Assembly (NCBI RefSeq): GCF_003429005.1
Contig: NZ_QVQV01000001.1
Coordinates: 737,864 to 801,863, forward strand
DNA from: Paraburkholderia sp. DHOC27
GTDB taxonomy: Bacteria; Pseudomonadota; Gammaproteobacteria; Burkholderiales; Burkholderiaceae
Reading direction: 5' to 3'
Length of the DNA: 64,000 nt
In this document: positions 8,866 through 18,162 of the stretch, piece after piece
Layout of the letters: each line of letters starts with the position of its first letter
How positions within the stretch are numbered: the first letter of the stretch is position 1
The notes under the pieces: generated by a model
The model's input: only the letters and a program-made list of their open reading frames with translations
Database searches by the model: none
Told to the model about the DNA's origin: nothing
Program-made: the position numbers and the translations under genes

Positions 8866-9377
8866 ACTTCCCGGTAAGCGGTGACGAGCGCATCGAGGGT
8901 GAAGGACCGGTTGAGTCCGCTAGGGTTGGGGACGACCCACGCGCATGCGCCGGCAAACGGCTCGGCTTGCCGGCCCCATTCGATCGTGCGCGTGCCAGAG
9001 AGTGCGGCGAACGCCATTTTCCCGAGGAACACGACGTGCCGTGGCGCGAAGTGCTCGATCTTGCGTCGAAACTCATCGCCTGCCTGTTCGATCTCCGCTC
9101 TCGTCAGTTCGGCAGCCTGCGCCGTGGCTCGCGGCACGACCGTGGTGAGGCCGCAACCGTATCGAAGCAACGTATGACCGTCTTCGGGACGAATCTGTTC
9201 GGGCGTAAAGCCGGCCAGATGCATGACGCGCCAGAAGCGATTGTTTCGTCCTTCGAAGTGATAGCCGCTCGACGCCGCACGCATGCCAGGATTGATGCCG
9301 CAAAATACCATTGTCAAACCAGGTTCGAGCAAATCAGGCAGCGTGGGAAGCGCGGGCTGGGCGTCAAGTTCAGTCAC
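8838..9377 (-). CDS. mug: G/U mismatch-specific DNA glycosylase
   Basis: A 179-residue uracil-DNA-glycosylase-superfamily enzyme that removes uracil, thymine or ethenocytosine mispaired with guanine. Motif 1, GINPG at residues 27-31, carries the asparagine typical of MUG enzymes in place of the aspartate of family-1 UDG. The second motif, NPSGLNR, is near residue 150. Start is GTG at 9377, in a GTGA overlap with the stop of the GlxA-type regulator gene upstream, so the two are translationally coupled. That coupling to a regulator, and not to a repair gene, is unusual. Confidence 0.92.
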   Translation of the reverse strand: MTELDAQPALPTLPDLLEPGLTMVFCGINPGMRAASSGYHFEGRNNRFWRVMHLAGFTPEQIRPEDGHTLLRYGCGLTTVVPRATAQAAELTRAEIEQAGDEFRRKIEHFAPRHVVFLGKMAFAALSGTRTIEWGRQAEPFAGACAWVVPNPSGLNRSFTLDALVTAYREVHTAVIASP

Positions 9378-10402
9378 AGCGCGGACACTCCTTGAAGCGC
9401 AACCGGCCGTGTCGCGACCTTCTCCACGCGCGGCGGCGCTTCGATCCGCTCACCGCGAAAGCGTTGCCGATATTGCTTCGGTGTGACCTCGAGGCGGCGG
9501 GAAAACGTGGTGCGCATGTGGGTCGCGCTGCGAAAGCCGCATTTGTACGCTACGGTTTTCAATGGCGCGTCGGTTTCTTCGAGCAGCTTCCTCGCAGTAT
9601 CCACGCGAACCTGTTCGACGAACACGGACGGCGTCACCTTCGCGTACTTTGCAAAGAGCCGCGAGAAGGTGCGGCGGCTGACCGAGACGGCAGCCGCCAG
9701 TTGTTCGATCGACAACGCGTCGGCGATATGTTCGGTCACGTACTGATGCACTTTGCCGATGATCGGATCTTCATCGCGTCCCGTGCCCATATACGGGCTG
9801 TACTGCGACTGGCCGCCTTCGCGCTGGATATAAACCACCAGACGTTTGGCGACGCGTACCGCGAGTTCGTGTCCCCAGTCTTCCGCGACGAGTGACAGGC
9901 ACAGATCGATGCCGGCCGTTACGCCCGCCGAAGTGAACAGGCTGCCGTCGCGCACGAAGATTTTGTCGGGCTGCACACTGGCGCGCGGAAACTCTTCAGC
10001 AAGGCGCTTCGCGTCGGCCCAGTGCGTGGTCACGTCTTTTCCATCGAGTAAACCTGCATGCGCCAGCACGAACGCACCGTTGCACACCGAGCCGAAGCGC
10101 GGCGCGCCACGCGCCTGGTCTTGCAGCCACGTCAGAAAGGCACTGGACGGGTGAGCATCCGGCAATTGCGGGCCGCCTGCCACCAGCAGCAGGTCCCATT
10201 GCGTGTCGAGATCCGCGAAGCCGAATGGCACCGATAACTGCATGCCGTTCGAACAGGTCACGGTGCCGGCCGTGGGGCCGATGAGCGTGACCTTGTAGTG
10301 CTGCTGCTCGGGAAGCAACGTATTGGCTTCGGCGAACACGTCGAGGGGGCCTGCAACATCGAGCGCCTGCACACCATCGAATATAACAATGGCGACTTTC
10401 AT
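9374..10402 (-). CDS. GlxA-family AraC-type regulator with DJ-1/PfpI domain
   Basis: About 342 residues. The N-terminal 190 residues form a class I glutamine-amidotransferase-like (DJ-1/PfpI) domain starting MKVAIVIFDGVQALDVAGPL, with the nucleophile-elbow cysteine in SVCNGAF at Cys107. The C-terminal 100 residues form a double helix-turn-helix AraC domain (AAAVSVSRRTFSRLFAKY and a GFRSATHMRTTF segment). Members regulate amino-acid, amine or carnitine/choline catabolism. The ATG at 10402 is chosen because it opens the conserved domain. It is divergent, across a 328-base gap, from another DJ-1-like gene, and its stop is coupled to mug. Confidence 0.9.
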   Translation of the reverse strand: MKVAIVIFDGVQALDVAGPLDVFAEANTLLPEQQHYKVTLIGPTAGTVTCSNGMQLSVPFGFADLDTQWDLLLVAGGPQLPDAHPSSAFLTWLQDQARGAPRFGSVCNGAFVLAHAGLLDGKDVTTHWADAKRLAEEFPRASVQPDKIFVRDGSLFTSAGVTAGIDLCLSLVAEDWGHELAVRVAKRLVVYIQREGGQSQYSPYMGTGRDEDPIIGKVHQYVTEHIADALSIEQLAAAVSVSRRTFSRLFAKYAKVTPSVFVEQVRVDTARKLLEETDAPLKTVAYKCGFRSATHMRTTFSRRLEVTPKQYRQRFRGERIEAPPRVEKVATRPVALQGVSAL

Positions 10403-10730
10403 GCCGTGACCTTCGTGTGAGTAAGCCCGTTGCTGTTTCCGGCGACCCGGCTGGCTTCGCCCCAACGACAACGGAGCAAGCCTGCAAATCTGTGTTCACG
10501 GGCGGTATCGCAGCTTACCGTAAGCGTTCGGAAACAGGGACACACTAGGCGGTAATTGTCTTTTGCGTCTGTGTAATCAAAGCACGCGTTTGCGCCGGTG
10601 GCCTGAATCACGCATCGAATGGCCTGGCACGACGGCATCCTCATGTTCCCTCGTCTGTATCGGCTGATTAGACTGGCCTGCACGCATACGGCTAAAGCTG
10701 CCTTTTTTACTACTCATGGAGTGACCGCGC
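10403..10730. other. Intergenic region between two divergent DJ-1-domain genes
   Basis: The 328-base divergent spacer carries no convincing gene. It must contain both promoters; no clear operator was recognised. A three-codon frame (ATG GAG TGA at about 10716) sits just ahead of the right-hand start and looks incidental. Confidence 0.4.
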
Positions 10731-11306
10731 ATGCATGTGGCGATGATGCTGTACACAGGCTTCCGGCTGCTCGAAGTAACGGGCCCAATGGATGTCTTTC
10801 ACGCAGCAAACCGTTTGAGCGGTGACACCTGGTACGAGCAGCATCTTGTCGGACCGTCGCCGGGGCCGGTGTTGTGCTCGAACGGCGTAGCGGTGGGGAC
10901 GACGGATTGTCTGCTGGACATGCATACGTCCTTCGATATCGTCGTCGTGCCGGGTTCACCCGTGTCGGGTACGGAGCGTGAGAACGGTGAACTGGTGGAC
11001 TGGCTCAGTCAAACGGGACCGACCGTGCGGCGGCTTGCATCGGTCTCCAATGGCGCATTTCTGATTGCGCGTGCCGGGCTCGCCGACCATCGTGCGTTGA
11101 CGACGCATTGGCGCGACGCACAGCGTCTGTCCGACGAGTACCCGCACGCGCACGTCAAACGTGGCCATCGCTTTATGAAAGACGGCAATCTGTATTCGTC
11201 CTGCGGTTTCAGCGACGGAGTGGCGGTGGCCCTCGCGCTCGTCAAGGAAGATCTGGGTGAAGAACTCGCCGAGCGCGTCACGCAGTCGTTGTCGAGGATG
11301 TCGTGA
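10731..11306 (+). CDS. DJ-1/PfpI-like protein without HTH, nucleophile Cys replaced by Ser
   Basis: A 191-residue protein consisting only of the GATase1-like domain found at the N-terminus of GlxA regulators: VAMMLYTGFRLLEVTGPMDV at the start and a TTHWRDAQRL stretch near residue 124. The elbow that carries cysteine in the divergent regulator (SVCNGAF) reads SVSNGAF here, with Ser106 at the catalytic position. It is therefore unlikely to be a cysteine-dependent hydrolase and more likely a ligand sensor. GGAG lies nine bases before the ATG. The stop overlaps the GTG of the ArsR gene (GTGA), so the pair looks like a GlxA-type regulator split into sensor and DNA-binding subunits. Confidence 0.82.
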   Translation: MHVAMMLYTGFRLLEVTGPMDVFHAANRLSGDTWYEQHLVGPSPGPVLCSNGVAVGTTDCLLDMHTSFDIVVVPGSPVSGTERENGELVDWLSQTGPTVRRLASVSNGAFLIARAGLADHRALTTHWRDAQRLSDEYPHAHVKRGHRFMKDGNLYSSCGFSDGVAVALALVKEDLGEELAERVTQSLSRMS

Positions 11307-11647
11307 CTCGCAGCCCCGATACCTTGAATTCCCCGGCGTTGAATTCCCCAGCCGACGAAAACCGGATTCACAAGGCACTCGCCAATCCGTTTCGGCGTGA
11401 GGTGTTGAAGTGGTTGAAGACGCCGAAACAGTACTTCGACCGCAACCATATTGATCTCGCCTACGGCGTGCCTGCCAATGCGATCCACGCGCGCAGCGGG
11501 CTTTCTCAATCCACGGTGTCTGCGCACGTGGCCGTGATGGTGGAAGCAGGGCTGCTCATTTCCACGCGGGTTGGTCAGTGGGCCTTTCTGGCGCGCAACG
11601 AAGCCGTGATTCGCGCCTTTGCGGCGCAGATCAGGTTGCATCTGTAG
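11303..11647 (+). CDS. ArsR-family helix-turn-helix regulator
   Basis: A 114-residue winged-helix protein. Residues 22-100 carry the ArsR fold: ALANPFRREVLKWLK, then a recognition-helix region GLSQSTVSAHVAVMVEAGLL and a wing with STRVGQWAFLARN. No cysteine metal site is seen, so this is the metal-independent type. It starts with GTG in a four-base overlap with the DJ-1-like gene, which points to obligate co-production. The likely role is DNA-binding partner of that protein; the target is unknown, perhaps the shared divergent promoter. Confidence 0.85.
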   Translation: MTRSPDTLNSPALNSPADENRIHKALANPFRREVLKWLKTPKQYFDRNHIDLAYGVPANAIHARSGLSQSTVSAHVAVMVEAGLLISTRVGQWAFLARNEAVIRAFAAQIRLHL

Positions 11648-11725
11648 CCGCAGCCGCGTCGCTCTATCACCGCCTCCGCATGTCGCGCCTGCGAGGAACG
11701 ATGCAATTGTGAGAATTGACTCGCC

Positions 11726-11752
11726 TAAAAAACACGGACAGGGTGCCGTAAT
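11726..11752 (+). promoter_or_regulatory. Sigma-28 (FliA) flagellar/chemotaxis promoter
   Basis: TAAA at 11726-11729, a 15-base spacer, and GCCGTAAT at 11745-11752 match the FliA consensus TAAA-N15-GCCGATAA closely. It lies just upstream of a chemoreceptor gene, the expected target class. Confidence 0.82.
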
Positions 11753-11828
11753 ACACGGCTAGCAATGCCATTGCTTGCGCCTGGTACGGGCGATGCATTC
11801 CCCGTTCAAGTGCAAGTATCAATACCTC

Positions 11829-13748
11829 ATGAATAGAGCCGTGCGCGTGAACCTACAATCCATTGCAGTCAAGCTAAGTGTTATTTTTGGCGCAGCGCTC
11901 GCAACCACCATTCTCGCCATTACCGTCTTTGCGACGCTCAACGTGCGTCGCGAGGCGGTGGACAGCTTCAACGACGCGAGCAATGGACAGATTCGCCAGA
12001 TCGACGCGAGTCTGCGGGACACCTTCAAACGCATCCACGACAACGTCACCTATCTGGCGGACACACCCGTGGTTCAATCGGCGAATGAGTCGGTGGCGAA
12101 CTATCTGACGCACGGCGGCCAGATGACGCCCGATACCAACGGCGGCGTTGAAACAGACATCTTCCACGAGTTGCAGCGTTTCGGCGACAGTCATCCGGAT
12201 CTGCAATACGTATACGTCGGCACCAAATGGGGCGGCTACGTGCAGTGGCCCAAGGGCAAATTTACGAGCGATCACTACGATCCGCGCGAACGCCCGTGGT
12301 TCACGCAGGGCATGCAGGCCGCAGGCGAGGTGCGCCGCACCGCTGCGTATGCCAACTCGGGTGGCGACAAGAACGTCATCATCAGTTTCGTGCGAACCGT
12401 GCAGGATGCGCAGGGCAAACCGCTTGGCGTGCTGGGGATGGATATTTCACTGGATGGCTTTGCGAAAACCATCCAGCAGGTGCGCTTTGGCGAGACTGGC
12501 TATTTGATGGTGGTCGAAGACAGCGGCACGGTGCTGGTCGATCCGCGCGAAGCCGCGCACAACTTCAAGCCGCTCAAGGAGCTCGGCGAAGGCTATAGCC
12601 AACTTGCGGATCTCGGCGACGGCACGCATGCGGTCGATATAGACGGTCAACGCTACGACAGCGTGATCTACACATCGCCGCAACTCGGCTGGAAATACAT
12701 CGGCTTGATTCCGCACGCGGAAATGATGGCGTCGGCCAACCGCCTCAGCGCAATTCTGGTCGCGGGCGGCCTGCTGGTGCTCGTCGCAGCGCTGGCGTTG
12801 ACCACGGCGCTCGGCCGGCGCCTGACTGCACCGCTGCGGCAGGTGTCGAACGGCATGCAGGATATTGCTTCCGGCGACGGCGATCTGACGCAACGTCTGC
12901 CGGTTACGAGCCAGGATGAAGTGGGTGTGCTGGCCGCGCAGTTCAACGCCTTCGTCGAAAAGCTCAACCATGTCCTGCTGGATGTGCGTGCCAACAGCGA
13001 AACATTGCGCGTCGCCACCGGCGAGATTTCGGCGGGCAATGCCGACCTGTCGGCGCGTACCGAGCAACAGGCTGCCGCACTCGAAGAAACGGCGGCGAGC
13101 ATGGAAGAGCTGACGGCGGCGGTCAAGCAGAACGCCGAAAGCGCACGCCAGGCCAGTTCGCTCGCGGCAAATGCCTCGGATGTGGCGCGCCGTAGCAACG
13201 ACGTGGTGGAACGCGTCGTGGATACGATGAGCGACATCAGCCTAAGCTCGAACCGCATCGCGGACATCACCGGCATCATCGAAGGCATCGCCTTTCAGAC
13301 CAACATTCTCGCGCTCAACGCAGCGGTCGAATCGGCGCGTGCGGGTGAGCATGGCCGCGGCTTTGCCGTGGTGGCGAGCGAGGTGCGCAGTCTCGCGCAA
13401 CGTTCGTCGACCGCAGCAAAGGAAATCAAGGAACTGATCGGCGCATCGGTGGGCAAGATCCAGCAGGGCTCGGTGCTTGCCACCGAAGCAGGGCGCACCA
13501 TGTCCGAAGTGACGGATGCGGTCGACCAGGTGACGACCATCATGGGCGAGATCGCCGCCGCGTCCGACGAACAAAGCCGTGGCATCGCCCAGGTGAATCT
13601 GGCGATCACGCAAATGGACGACGTCACCCAGCAAAACGCCGCGCTGGTCGAAGAAGCCGCGGCGGCGTCGCGTTCACTGGAAGATCAGGGGCGGCAACTC
13701 AACGAGATCGTCGCCGGTTTCCGCCTGCGTGGGCCTAACGAAGCGTGA
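11829..13748 (+). CDS. Methyl-accepting chemotaxis protein with dCache sensor
   Basis: About 639 residues. An N-terminal membrane helix ([18 protein letters not shown]) is followed by a periplasmic dCache-type ligand domain with the motif [11 protein letters not shown] and a DISLDGF strand, a second membrane helix, a HAMP linker ([20 protein letters not shown]) and a cytoplasmic signalling domain. The hairpin tip contains [20 protein letters not shown]. It transmits ligand binding to CheA/CheW. The expressing promoter is the sigma-28 site ending at 11752. The start is uncertain: ATG 11829 puts the membrane helix close to the N-terminus, ATG 11793 is also possible, and neither has a strong ribosome-binding site. 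No pentapeptide CheR tether is at the C-terminus. Confidence 0.93.
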   Translation: MNRAVRVNLQSIAVKLSVIFGAALATTILAITVFATLNVRREAVDSFNDASNGQIRQIDASLRDTFKRIHDNVTYLADTPVVQSANESVANYLTHGGQMTPDTNGGVETDIFHELQRFGDSHPDLQYVYVGTKWGGYVQWPKGKFTSDHYDPRERPWFTQGMQAAGEVRRTAAYANSGGDKNVIISFVRTVQDAQGKPLGVLGMDISLDGFAKTIQQVRFGETGYLMVVEDSGTVLVDPREAAHNFKPLKELGEGYSQLADLGDGTHAVDIDGQRYDSVIYTSPQLGWKYIGLIPHAEMMASANRLSAILVAGGLLVLVAALALTTALGRRLTAPLRQVSNGMQDIASGDGDLTQRLPVTSQDEVGVLAAQFNAFVEKLNHVLLDVRANSETLRVATGEISAGNADLSARTEQQAAALEETAASMEELTAAVKQNAESARQASSLAANASDVARRSNDVVERVVDTMSDISLSSNRIADITGIIEGIAFQTNILALNAAVESARAGEHGRGFAVVASEVRSLAQRSSTAAKEIKELIGASVGKIQQGSVLATEAGRTMSEVTDAVDQVTTIMGEIAAASDEQSRGIAQVNLAITQMDDVTQQNAALVEEAAAASRSLEDQGRQLNEIVAGFRLRGPNEA

Positions 13749-13779
13749 TTTTCAAACACTAACGCGCTGATTTGAACGC

Positions 13780-14070
13780 TTACTTGCGGGTGCGATTGTC
13801 CGCCACCTGCAAGGATTGATCGGGCGCGACGGACGTCAACACCGTGGCTGGCAGATGCTGCATGTCGTTGGCGTTCACCTTGCCCGCGAACTTCCAGCCT
13901 TCCGGCAGCTTGACGAAGGTGAACCCCGTCGGCTTGTCGACGTACACATCGAAGTTTTTCGCGGGCGTGGCCGCGGCCGCCTGGCTGGTTGCGGGCGCTG
14001 CCTGCGCGAAGACGGCTGATGAGGCCACGGCAATCGCGGCCGCGATCAAGGTGTGAAGAACGGATTTCAT
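13780..14070 (-). CDS. Small exported protein of unknown function
   Basis: A 96-residue protein with a clear Sec signal peptide (lysine at residue 2, hydrophobic core, AVFAQA cleavage region near residue 23), an Ala-rich linker and a compact domain with YVDKPTGFTFVKLPEGW. It would be periplasmic. I recognise it only as a small exported protein without known function. It is convergent with the chemoreceptor gene and shares no operon. Confidence 0.65.
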   Translation of the reverse strand: MKSVLHTLIAAAIAVASSAVFAQAAPATSQAAAATPAKNFDVYVDKPTGFTFVKLPEGWKFAGKVNANDMQHLPATVLTSVAPDQSLQVADNRTRK

Positions 14071-14208
14071 TTCGGGCTCTGTTTCGATAGGGATATAGGG
14101 GAAAAATGCATGCCGGAGATGGCACGGTCACGCGTTCACACGGTTGCGGCTAAATATGTGATGATCGATACAAAATATTAAAGCGCAAAACTTGACGCAA
14201 ATCCAGTG

Positions 14209-14230
14209 TTTTGTTATGGTCGTTACAAAA
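14209..14230. promoter_or_regulatory. Palindrome upstream of TetR gene, candidate operator
   Basis: TTTTGTTA (14209-14216) and TTACAAAA (14223-14230) form an inverted repeat with one mismatch across a 6-base spacer. A related half-site, GATACAAAAT, occurs near 14167. The site lies about 85 bases before the regulator start and is a plausible autoregulatory operator. Confidence 0.4.
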
Positions 14231-14313
14231 TAGACGAAGTTACAGGGCAGATTCAACTGGACAATATGCCGGACGGCGCGGTGATGCCCTGCTCAGAGAC
14301 GTGGAGGAAGGTG

Positions 14314-14985
14314 ATGACTGATTCCGTTGATGCAGCAGCTCCAAAAAAGGTCGGCAGACCCCGAACCTTCGACCGGCATGCAGCGCTGACTAGCGCAATG
14401 GAAATGTTCTGGCAAAAAGGCTTTGACGGCTGTGCGATCAGCGATTTGACGGTCGCCATGAACATCAATTCCCCGAGCCTCTACTCCGCATTCGGCAGCA
14501 AGGAAGCCTTGTTTCGTGAGGCAGTCGATCTGTACGGTACGCTCGAAGGCGAAGCGACCCGAGCCGCGCTGGCAGGGCCGCGTCGCATTCAGGATGCGCT
14601 CGGTACGATGCTCAAGCGCAGCGTAGAGATGTTCACGCGTGGGCCTCAACCACGCGGTTGCATGGTGATGCTCGGCACCCTGAACATCAGCGCCGAGCAA
14701 AAAGAATTGCGCGCACTGCTGCACAAACGGCAAAAGCAGATTGTCGACGTGATCCGCAAGCGCATGTTGCTCGCCATGGATGACGGCGAATTCGCGCCGG
14801 GCACGGATATCGACGGTCTTTCGATGATGTGTGCGGTGCTGTTCACCGGCCTCGCCGTGCACGCCCACGATGGCGCGGGCCGCGCGAGGCTGAACGCCGC
14901 CATCGACGCATTCGTCGCGATGCTGCCCGTCACGGGCAAGTTCAAGAGCGCGTCACGCGGCACAACAACGAAAAATCTTTCCTGA
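14314..14985 (+). CDS. TetR-family transcriptional regulator
   Basis: A 223-residue regulator. The N-terminal helix-turn-helix contains RTFDRHAALTSAMEMFWQKG and the recognition helix region SPSLYSAFGSKEALFREAV, both characteristic of the AcrR/YxaF branch. The C-terminal ligand domain is helical with a RGCMVMLG stretch typical of this branch. The ATG at 14314 follows GGAGGAAGG; longer frames upstream are discarded. No co-directional target gene is adjacent: downstream is a convergent exported protein and upstream a divergent small exported protein, so that gene or itself may be the target. Confidence 0.9.
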   Translation: MTDSVDAAAPKKVGRPRTFDRHAALTSAMEMFWQKGFDGCAISDLTVAMNINSPSLYSAFGSKEALFREAVDLYGTLEGEATRAALAGPRRIQDALGTMLKRSVEMFTRGPQPRGCMVMLGTLNISAEQKELRALLHKRQKQIVDVIRKRMLLAMDDGEFAPGTDIDGLSMMCAVLFTGLAVHAHDGAGRARLNAAIDAFVAMLPVTGKFKSASRGTTTKNLS

Positions 14986-15022
14986 CATAACGCGCGGAGC
15001 GCGTTGCGTGCCCGAACGTTAG

Positions 15023-15631
15023 CTAGCGTTCGCCGAAGCCTACTCTAAGCGGCTCGGGATAATGCTGCGTGATCGGATACACGCTCTCCACGGGCCACGC
15101 GGGATCAATGAAGTTGGCGGGACTCTCACCCACGCATGAGCCCGGCGTACCCTGAAGCAGGTCGCGCGCCGAGTTCACTATGTTTAGGCTCGAATAGGTA
15201 TCGGCTGCGACGTATAGCGTCACGTCGGTGCCGTTTCTGATCAGCATGGATGGGCGTCCCACGGAATTGTCTTCCGTCTCTCCCGTTTGAGTGATGACCG
15301 GATTGCCCGCGCAGTCGGCGGAAGCAAAAGCCTCGCTTTCCGCATCCGACCACTGGTACTGCGATGCCGATCGTTCGGCCTCCAGCCTCCCGAGCGCAAA
15401 GTTTTTGGCACTGTGAATGATGGGAACGAAAGTAAGCGCACCATTCACGGTCAGGAATACGCCACTTACGCCGGACGCGGAAGCAAGGGGTCCTACGAAT
15501 TTGCCTTGGGCGTCGTAGACATTGGGCGTGTAACGGTCCACGCCGTGGGGTTCCGGTGAATCGAATCCACCCGCCGCGTAAGCCACTGTTGCGCTGCAAG
15601 CGAGCATGAATGTGAGCAGGGATGCACGCAT
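15023..15631 (-). CDS. Exported protein of unknown function
   Basis: A 202-residue protein with a signal peptide (MRASLLTFMLACSATVAYA, cleavage near residue 19) and a mature region rich in beta-strand residues. It opens with GFDSPEPHGVDRYTPN, then a GKFVGPLASASGVSGVFL stretch, and has two cysteines late in the chain that could form a disulfide. AAAGGAGA precedes the ATG at ideal spacing, so translation is well supported. The VYDAQGKFVG pattern is common in surface or tail-fibre-like repeat proteins, but I cannot assign a family. Confidence 0.65.
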   Translation of the reverse strand: MRASLLTFMLACSATVAYAAGGFDSPEPHGVDRYTPNVYDAQGKFVGPLASASGVSGVFLTVNGALTFVPIIHSAKNFALGRLEAERSASQYQWSDAESEAFASADCAGNPVITQTGETEDNSVGRPSMLIRNGTDVTLYVAADTYSSLNIVNSARDLLQGTPGSCVGESPANFIDPAWPVESVYPITQHYPEPLRVGFGER

Positions 15632-16095
15632 CGACGTCTCCTTTGAACGAGCCTTAAAACAGTGAAATCGAAGCAGCCGCAGATGTAATGGGCTACCGTG
15701 CCATGTGGGATCAGCGAGAACGTAGGAGGGCTGTCGTCACAGCGGTCTGCTCAGGGATGTGGGGCGAGAAGCGCTAAGGTGCGCCAACGGGATGGTGGCA
15801 AAGCGCTTCACCAGACTGTCACGCGTTGCCTGGTTGTTGGTGGACGCGCGCTAAAGGGAAGCACGCAAATCCACACGAGAGTGACTTCGTGAGTCAGCCA
15901 CGCTTAAAGGCGCGTGGCGAACTGGAGTGTAGTGCACGATTTGCGGGTGCGAAACAACTATTGGACATCTGCCTCGCGAATTCACCGGAGCATGCGGAAC
16001 CCTGGCGGCAGGTGAGCGTGCCTTGATCGGTCAGGCACGCGTTTGCTCGCCCAGGTGCGCATCCAAAGCTGCCTGCAAAACCACCACCGAACCTG
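15632..16095. other. Intergenic, no gene seen
   Basis: These 464 bases separate the exported-protein gene, whose promoter must lie here, from the 3' end of the second chemoreceptor gene. The short frames present show no family resemblance. Confidence 0.45.
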
Positions 16096-17895
16096 TTAAC
16101 CGAGCTGGAACTGGTTCACCACTTCCGCGAGACGGCTCGCCTGTTCATGCAGCAGATCGGACGCACCCGTGGCCTGTTCAACGAGCGCCGCGTTACGTTG
16201 CGTCGCGTTGTCGAGCTGTGCGACGGCCTGGTTGACCTGCAGGATGCCCGCGCTTTGCTCCGCTGCAGCGGCTGAAATCTCCGTGAGCGTGGTGGTGACC
16301 TTCTGCACGTTCGCCACGATATCCGTCATCGTCGTACCGGCGCGCTGCACGAGTTGGGTGCCCGCATCGACGCGATTCACGGAGTCGGTGATCAGGTCCT
16401 TGATCTGCCGCGCTGCTTCGGCACTACGCAGCGCGAGCGCCCGCACCTCTCCTGCGACGACTGCGAAGCCGCGTCCCTGCTGACCCGCGCGGGCCGCTTC
16501 CACCGCCGCGTTGAGCGCGAGGATGTTGGTCTGAAACGCGATGCCGTCGATCACGCCAATGATGTCCTGGATGCGCGACGAGGCCACGGCGATCTCGTCC
16601 ATCGTCGAGACCACGTCCGCCACCACCGCGCCGCCTTGCTGGGCGACGCTCGATGCCCGTTGCGCCATCTCGCCGGCGCGCGTCGCTGCGTCAGCGGCAT
16701 TGCGCATGGTGCCGGCCAGTTCTTCCATCGTGCCGGCGGTTTCTTCGAGGCTGGCCGCGGCTTGCTCGGTACGCGCCGACAGGTCGCGGTTGCCGTGCGA
16801 AATCTCCGCCGCGGCGACTTTCACTGAATCGCTGGTGGTGCGGATCTCCCGCAGCACGCGCGACAGCTTGTCGGCGAAGCGGTTGAACGACAGGGCGATC
16901 TGGGCCACTTCGTCGCGACCATGGACGGGCAGGCGGGTGGCGAGATCGCCATCGCCCGAGCCGATATCGTCCATCGCGGCACGTACCGCTGACAAACGGC
17001 GGAAGGCTGATCCGGTAGCGACGCTCACGATCAAACCGGCAATCAGCGCGATCACCAGCGCCGTTACGAGCGTGGCGCTGACGCTGTTGTGCAGGCCCGT
17101 CATGGCGTCTTCCTTGTCCAGCGCGACGACCAGCTTCCAGTTGGTGCCGGCGATGGGCTCGCCCTGCAGCAGTTTGGCGCGCCCGCCTATCTGCGCCTCG
17201 AACGGATCGTGGCTCGCGGACAAGCCGCTCAGGGCGGTTTGCGTCAGCGCGGCAGACAGGGTGGTGGCGGGCTTCAGATCGAAGCGGGCCTCTGGATGAG
17301 AAATGATGACGCCGCGATCGTCGACGATGAACGCGAAGCTGGCGGGCGAGGGCTGGATACCGCTGACAATGGCATCGACGCGGTCGAGATTGATGTCCGC
17401 GGCTACGACGGCCTTGACCTGTCCGCCGTCCAGAATGGGGCGCTCGAACGTGAGCACCAGTTTCTTCGACATGATGTCGGTGTAGGGCGTCGGCACGAAC
17501 AGCTTGCCGGCGGCCACTGCCTCGGGATACCACGACCCGGTGGTGGGATCGTAATTAGGCGGCATGCCGACATCGTGAGAGAACACGGCGGCGTGCTTGT
17601 CCGGCAGGCCCACATAAGCCAGCGCAAAACCGCCGGACGCCTCCAGTTGCTTGAGCGATCGTAAGGGGTCCGTCAGACTGTCAACGGAGAACGCCTCCAG
17701 CGCCAGTGAACGTGAGGCAACCCACTCGTCGAGCGCCTGCGCGTTGCCCTCGGCAATGGTGCGTAGATTCTGCTTTAAGGTGGCTTCGTCGACGCGTGCG
17801 TTGATGGTGTACGAAACGAATCCCGAGCAGCACAACGCACCTACGACAATCGCGACGCAGGTGGCCGTAATCCGCGCGCGCAAGGTTCCAGGCAT
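16096..17895 (-). CDS. Methyl-accepting chemotaxis protein with dCache sensor
   Basis: About 599 residues from the ATG at 17895, which places a membrane helix (TATCVAIVVGALCCSGFV) right at the N-terminus. A dCache-like periplasmic domain follows (PTTGSWYPEA and a DINLDRVDAIV strand), then a second membrane helix, HAMP (MDDIGSGDGDLATRL) and the signalling hairpin with [20 protein letters not shown]. It ends FQLG, without a CheR-binding pentapeptide. It resembles the receptor at 11829 in architecture but differs clearly in the sensor. Unlike that gene, its upstream region matches sigma-70 better than sigma-28. Confidence 0.93.
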   Translation of the reverse strand: MPGTLRARITATCVAIVVGALCCSGFVSYTINARVDEATLKQNLRTIAEGNAQALDEWVASRSLALEAFSVDSLTDPLRSLKQLEASGGFALAYVGLPDKHAAVFSHDVGMPPNYDPTTGSWYPEAVAAGKLFVPTPYTDIMSKKLVLTFERPILDGGQVKAVVAADINLDRVDAIVSGIQPSPASFAFIVDDRGVIISHPEARFDLKPATTLSAALTQTALSGLSASHDPFEAQIGGRAKLLQGEPIAGTNWKLVVALDKEDAMTGLHNSVSATLVTALVIALIAGLIVSVATGSAFRRLSAVRAAMDDIGSGDGDLATRLPVHGRDEVAQIALSFNRFADKLSRVLREIRTTSDSVKVAAAEISHGNRDLSARTEQAAASLEETAGTMEELAGTMRNAADAATRAGEMAQRASSVAQQGGAVVADVVSTMDEIAVASSRIQDIIGVIDGIAFQTNILALNAAVEAARAGQQGRGFAVVAGEVRALALRSAEAARQIKDLITDSVNRVDAGTQLVQRAGTTMTDIVANVQKVTTTLTEISAAAAEQSAGILQVNQAVAQLDNATQRNAALVEQATGASDLLHEQASRLAEVVNQFQLG

Positions 17896-18016
17896 GGTCA
17901 ATTTGGTCTTTGTCCAGACAGAGTTTTTGCGGCCGAATGCATGCCCTCGATGCAAACCCCGAATGCCAGGCGGTTGTGATACCGCTCGATTCGCGCCAGC
18001 CACGTTTTGTTCTGTG

Positions 18017-18045
18017 TTAATCGGCGACCAAAATTAAAGTGTCAA
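18017..18045 (-). promoter_or_regulatory. Sigma-70-like promoter of the second chemoreceptor
   Basis: On the minus strand TTGACA (18045-18040), a 17-base spacer and GATTAA (18022-18017) lie upstream of the chemoreceptor start at 17895. GCCGATTAA also resembles a FliA -10 element, but the matching TAAA is not at the right distance. Confidence 0.4.
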
Positions 18046-18162
18046 TGTGCCAAACGTTTCCCTCTTCTCAGGGCGTTGCCAGGATGCATCAAACGGTCAA
18101 ACGCCAACGGGTTTGGCGAATCAGCGACAATGCAGGGCCCACGATTCTGTCAAACACCGACC

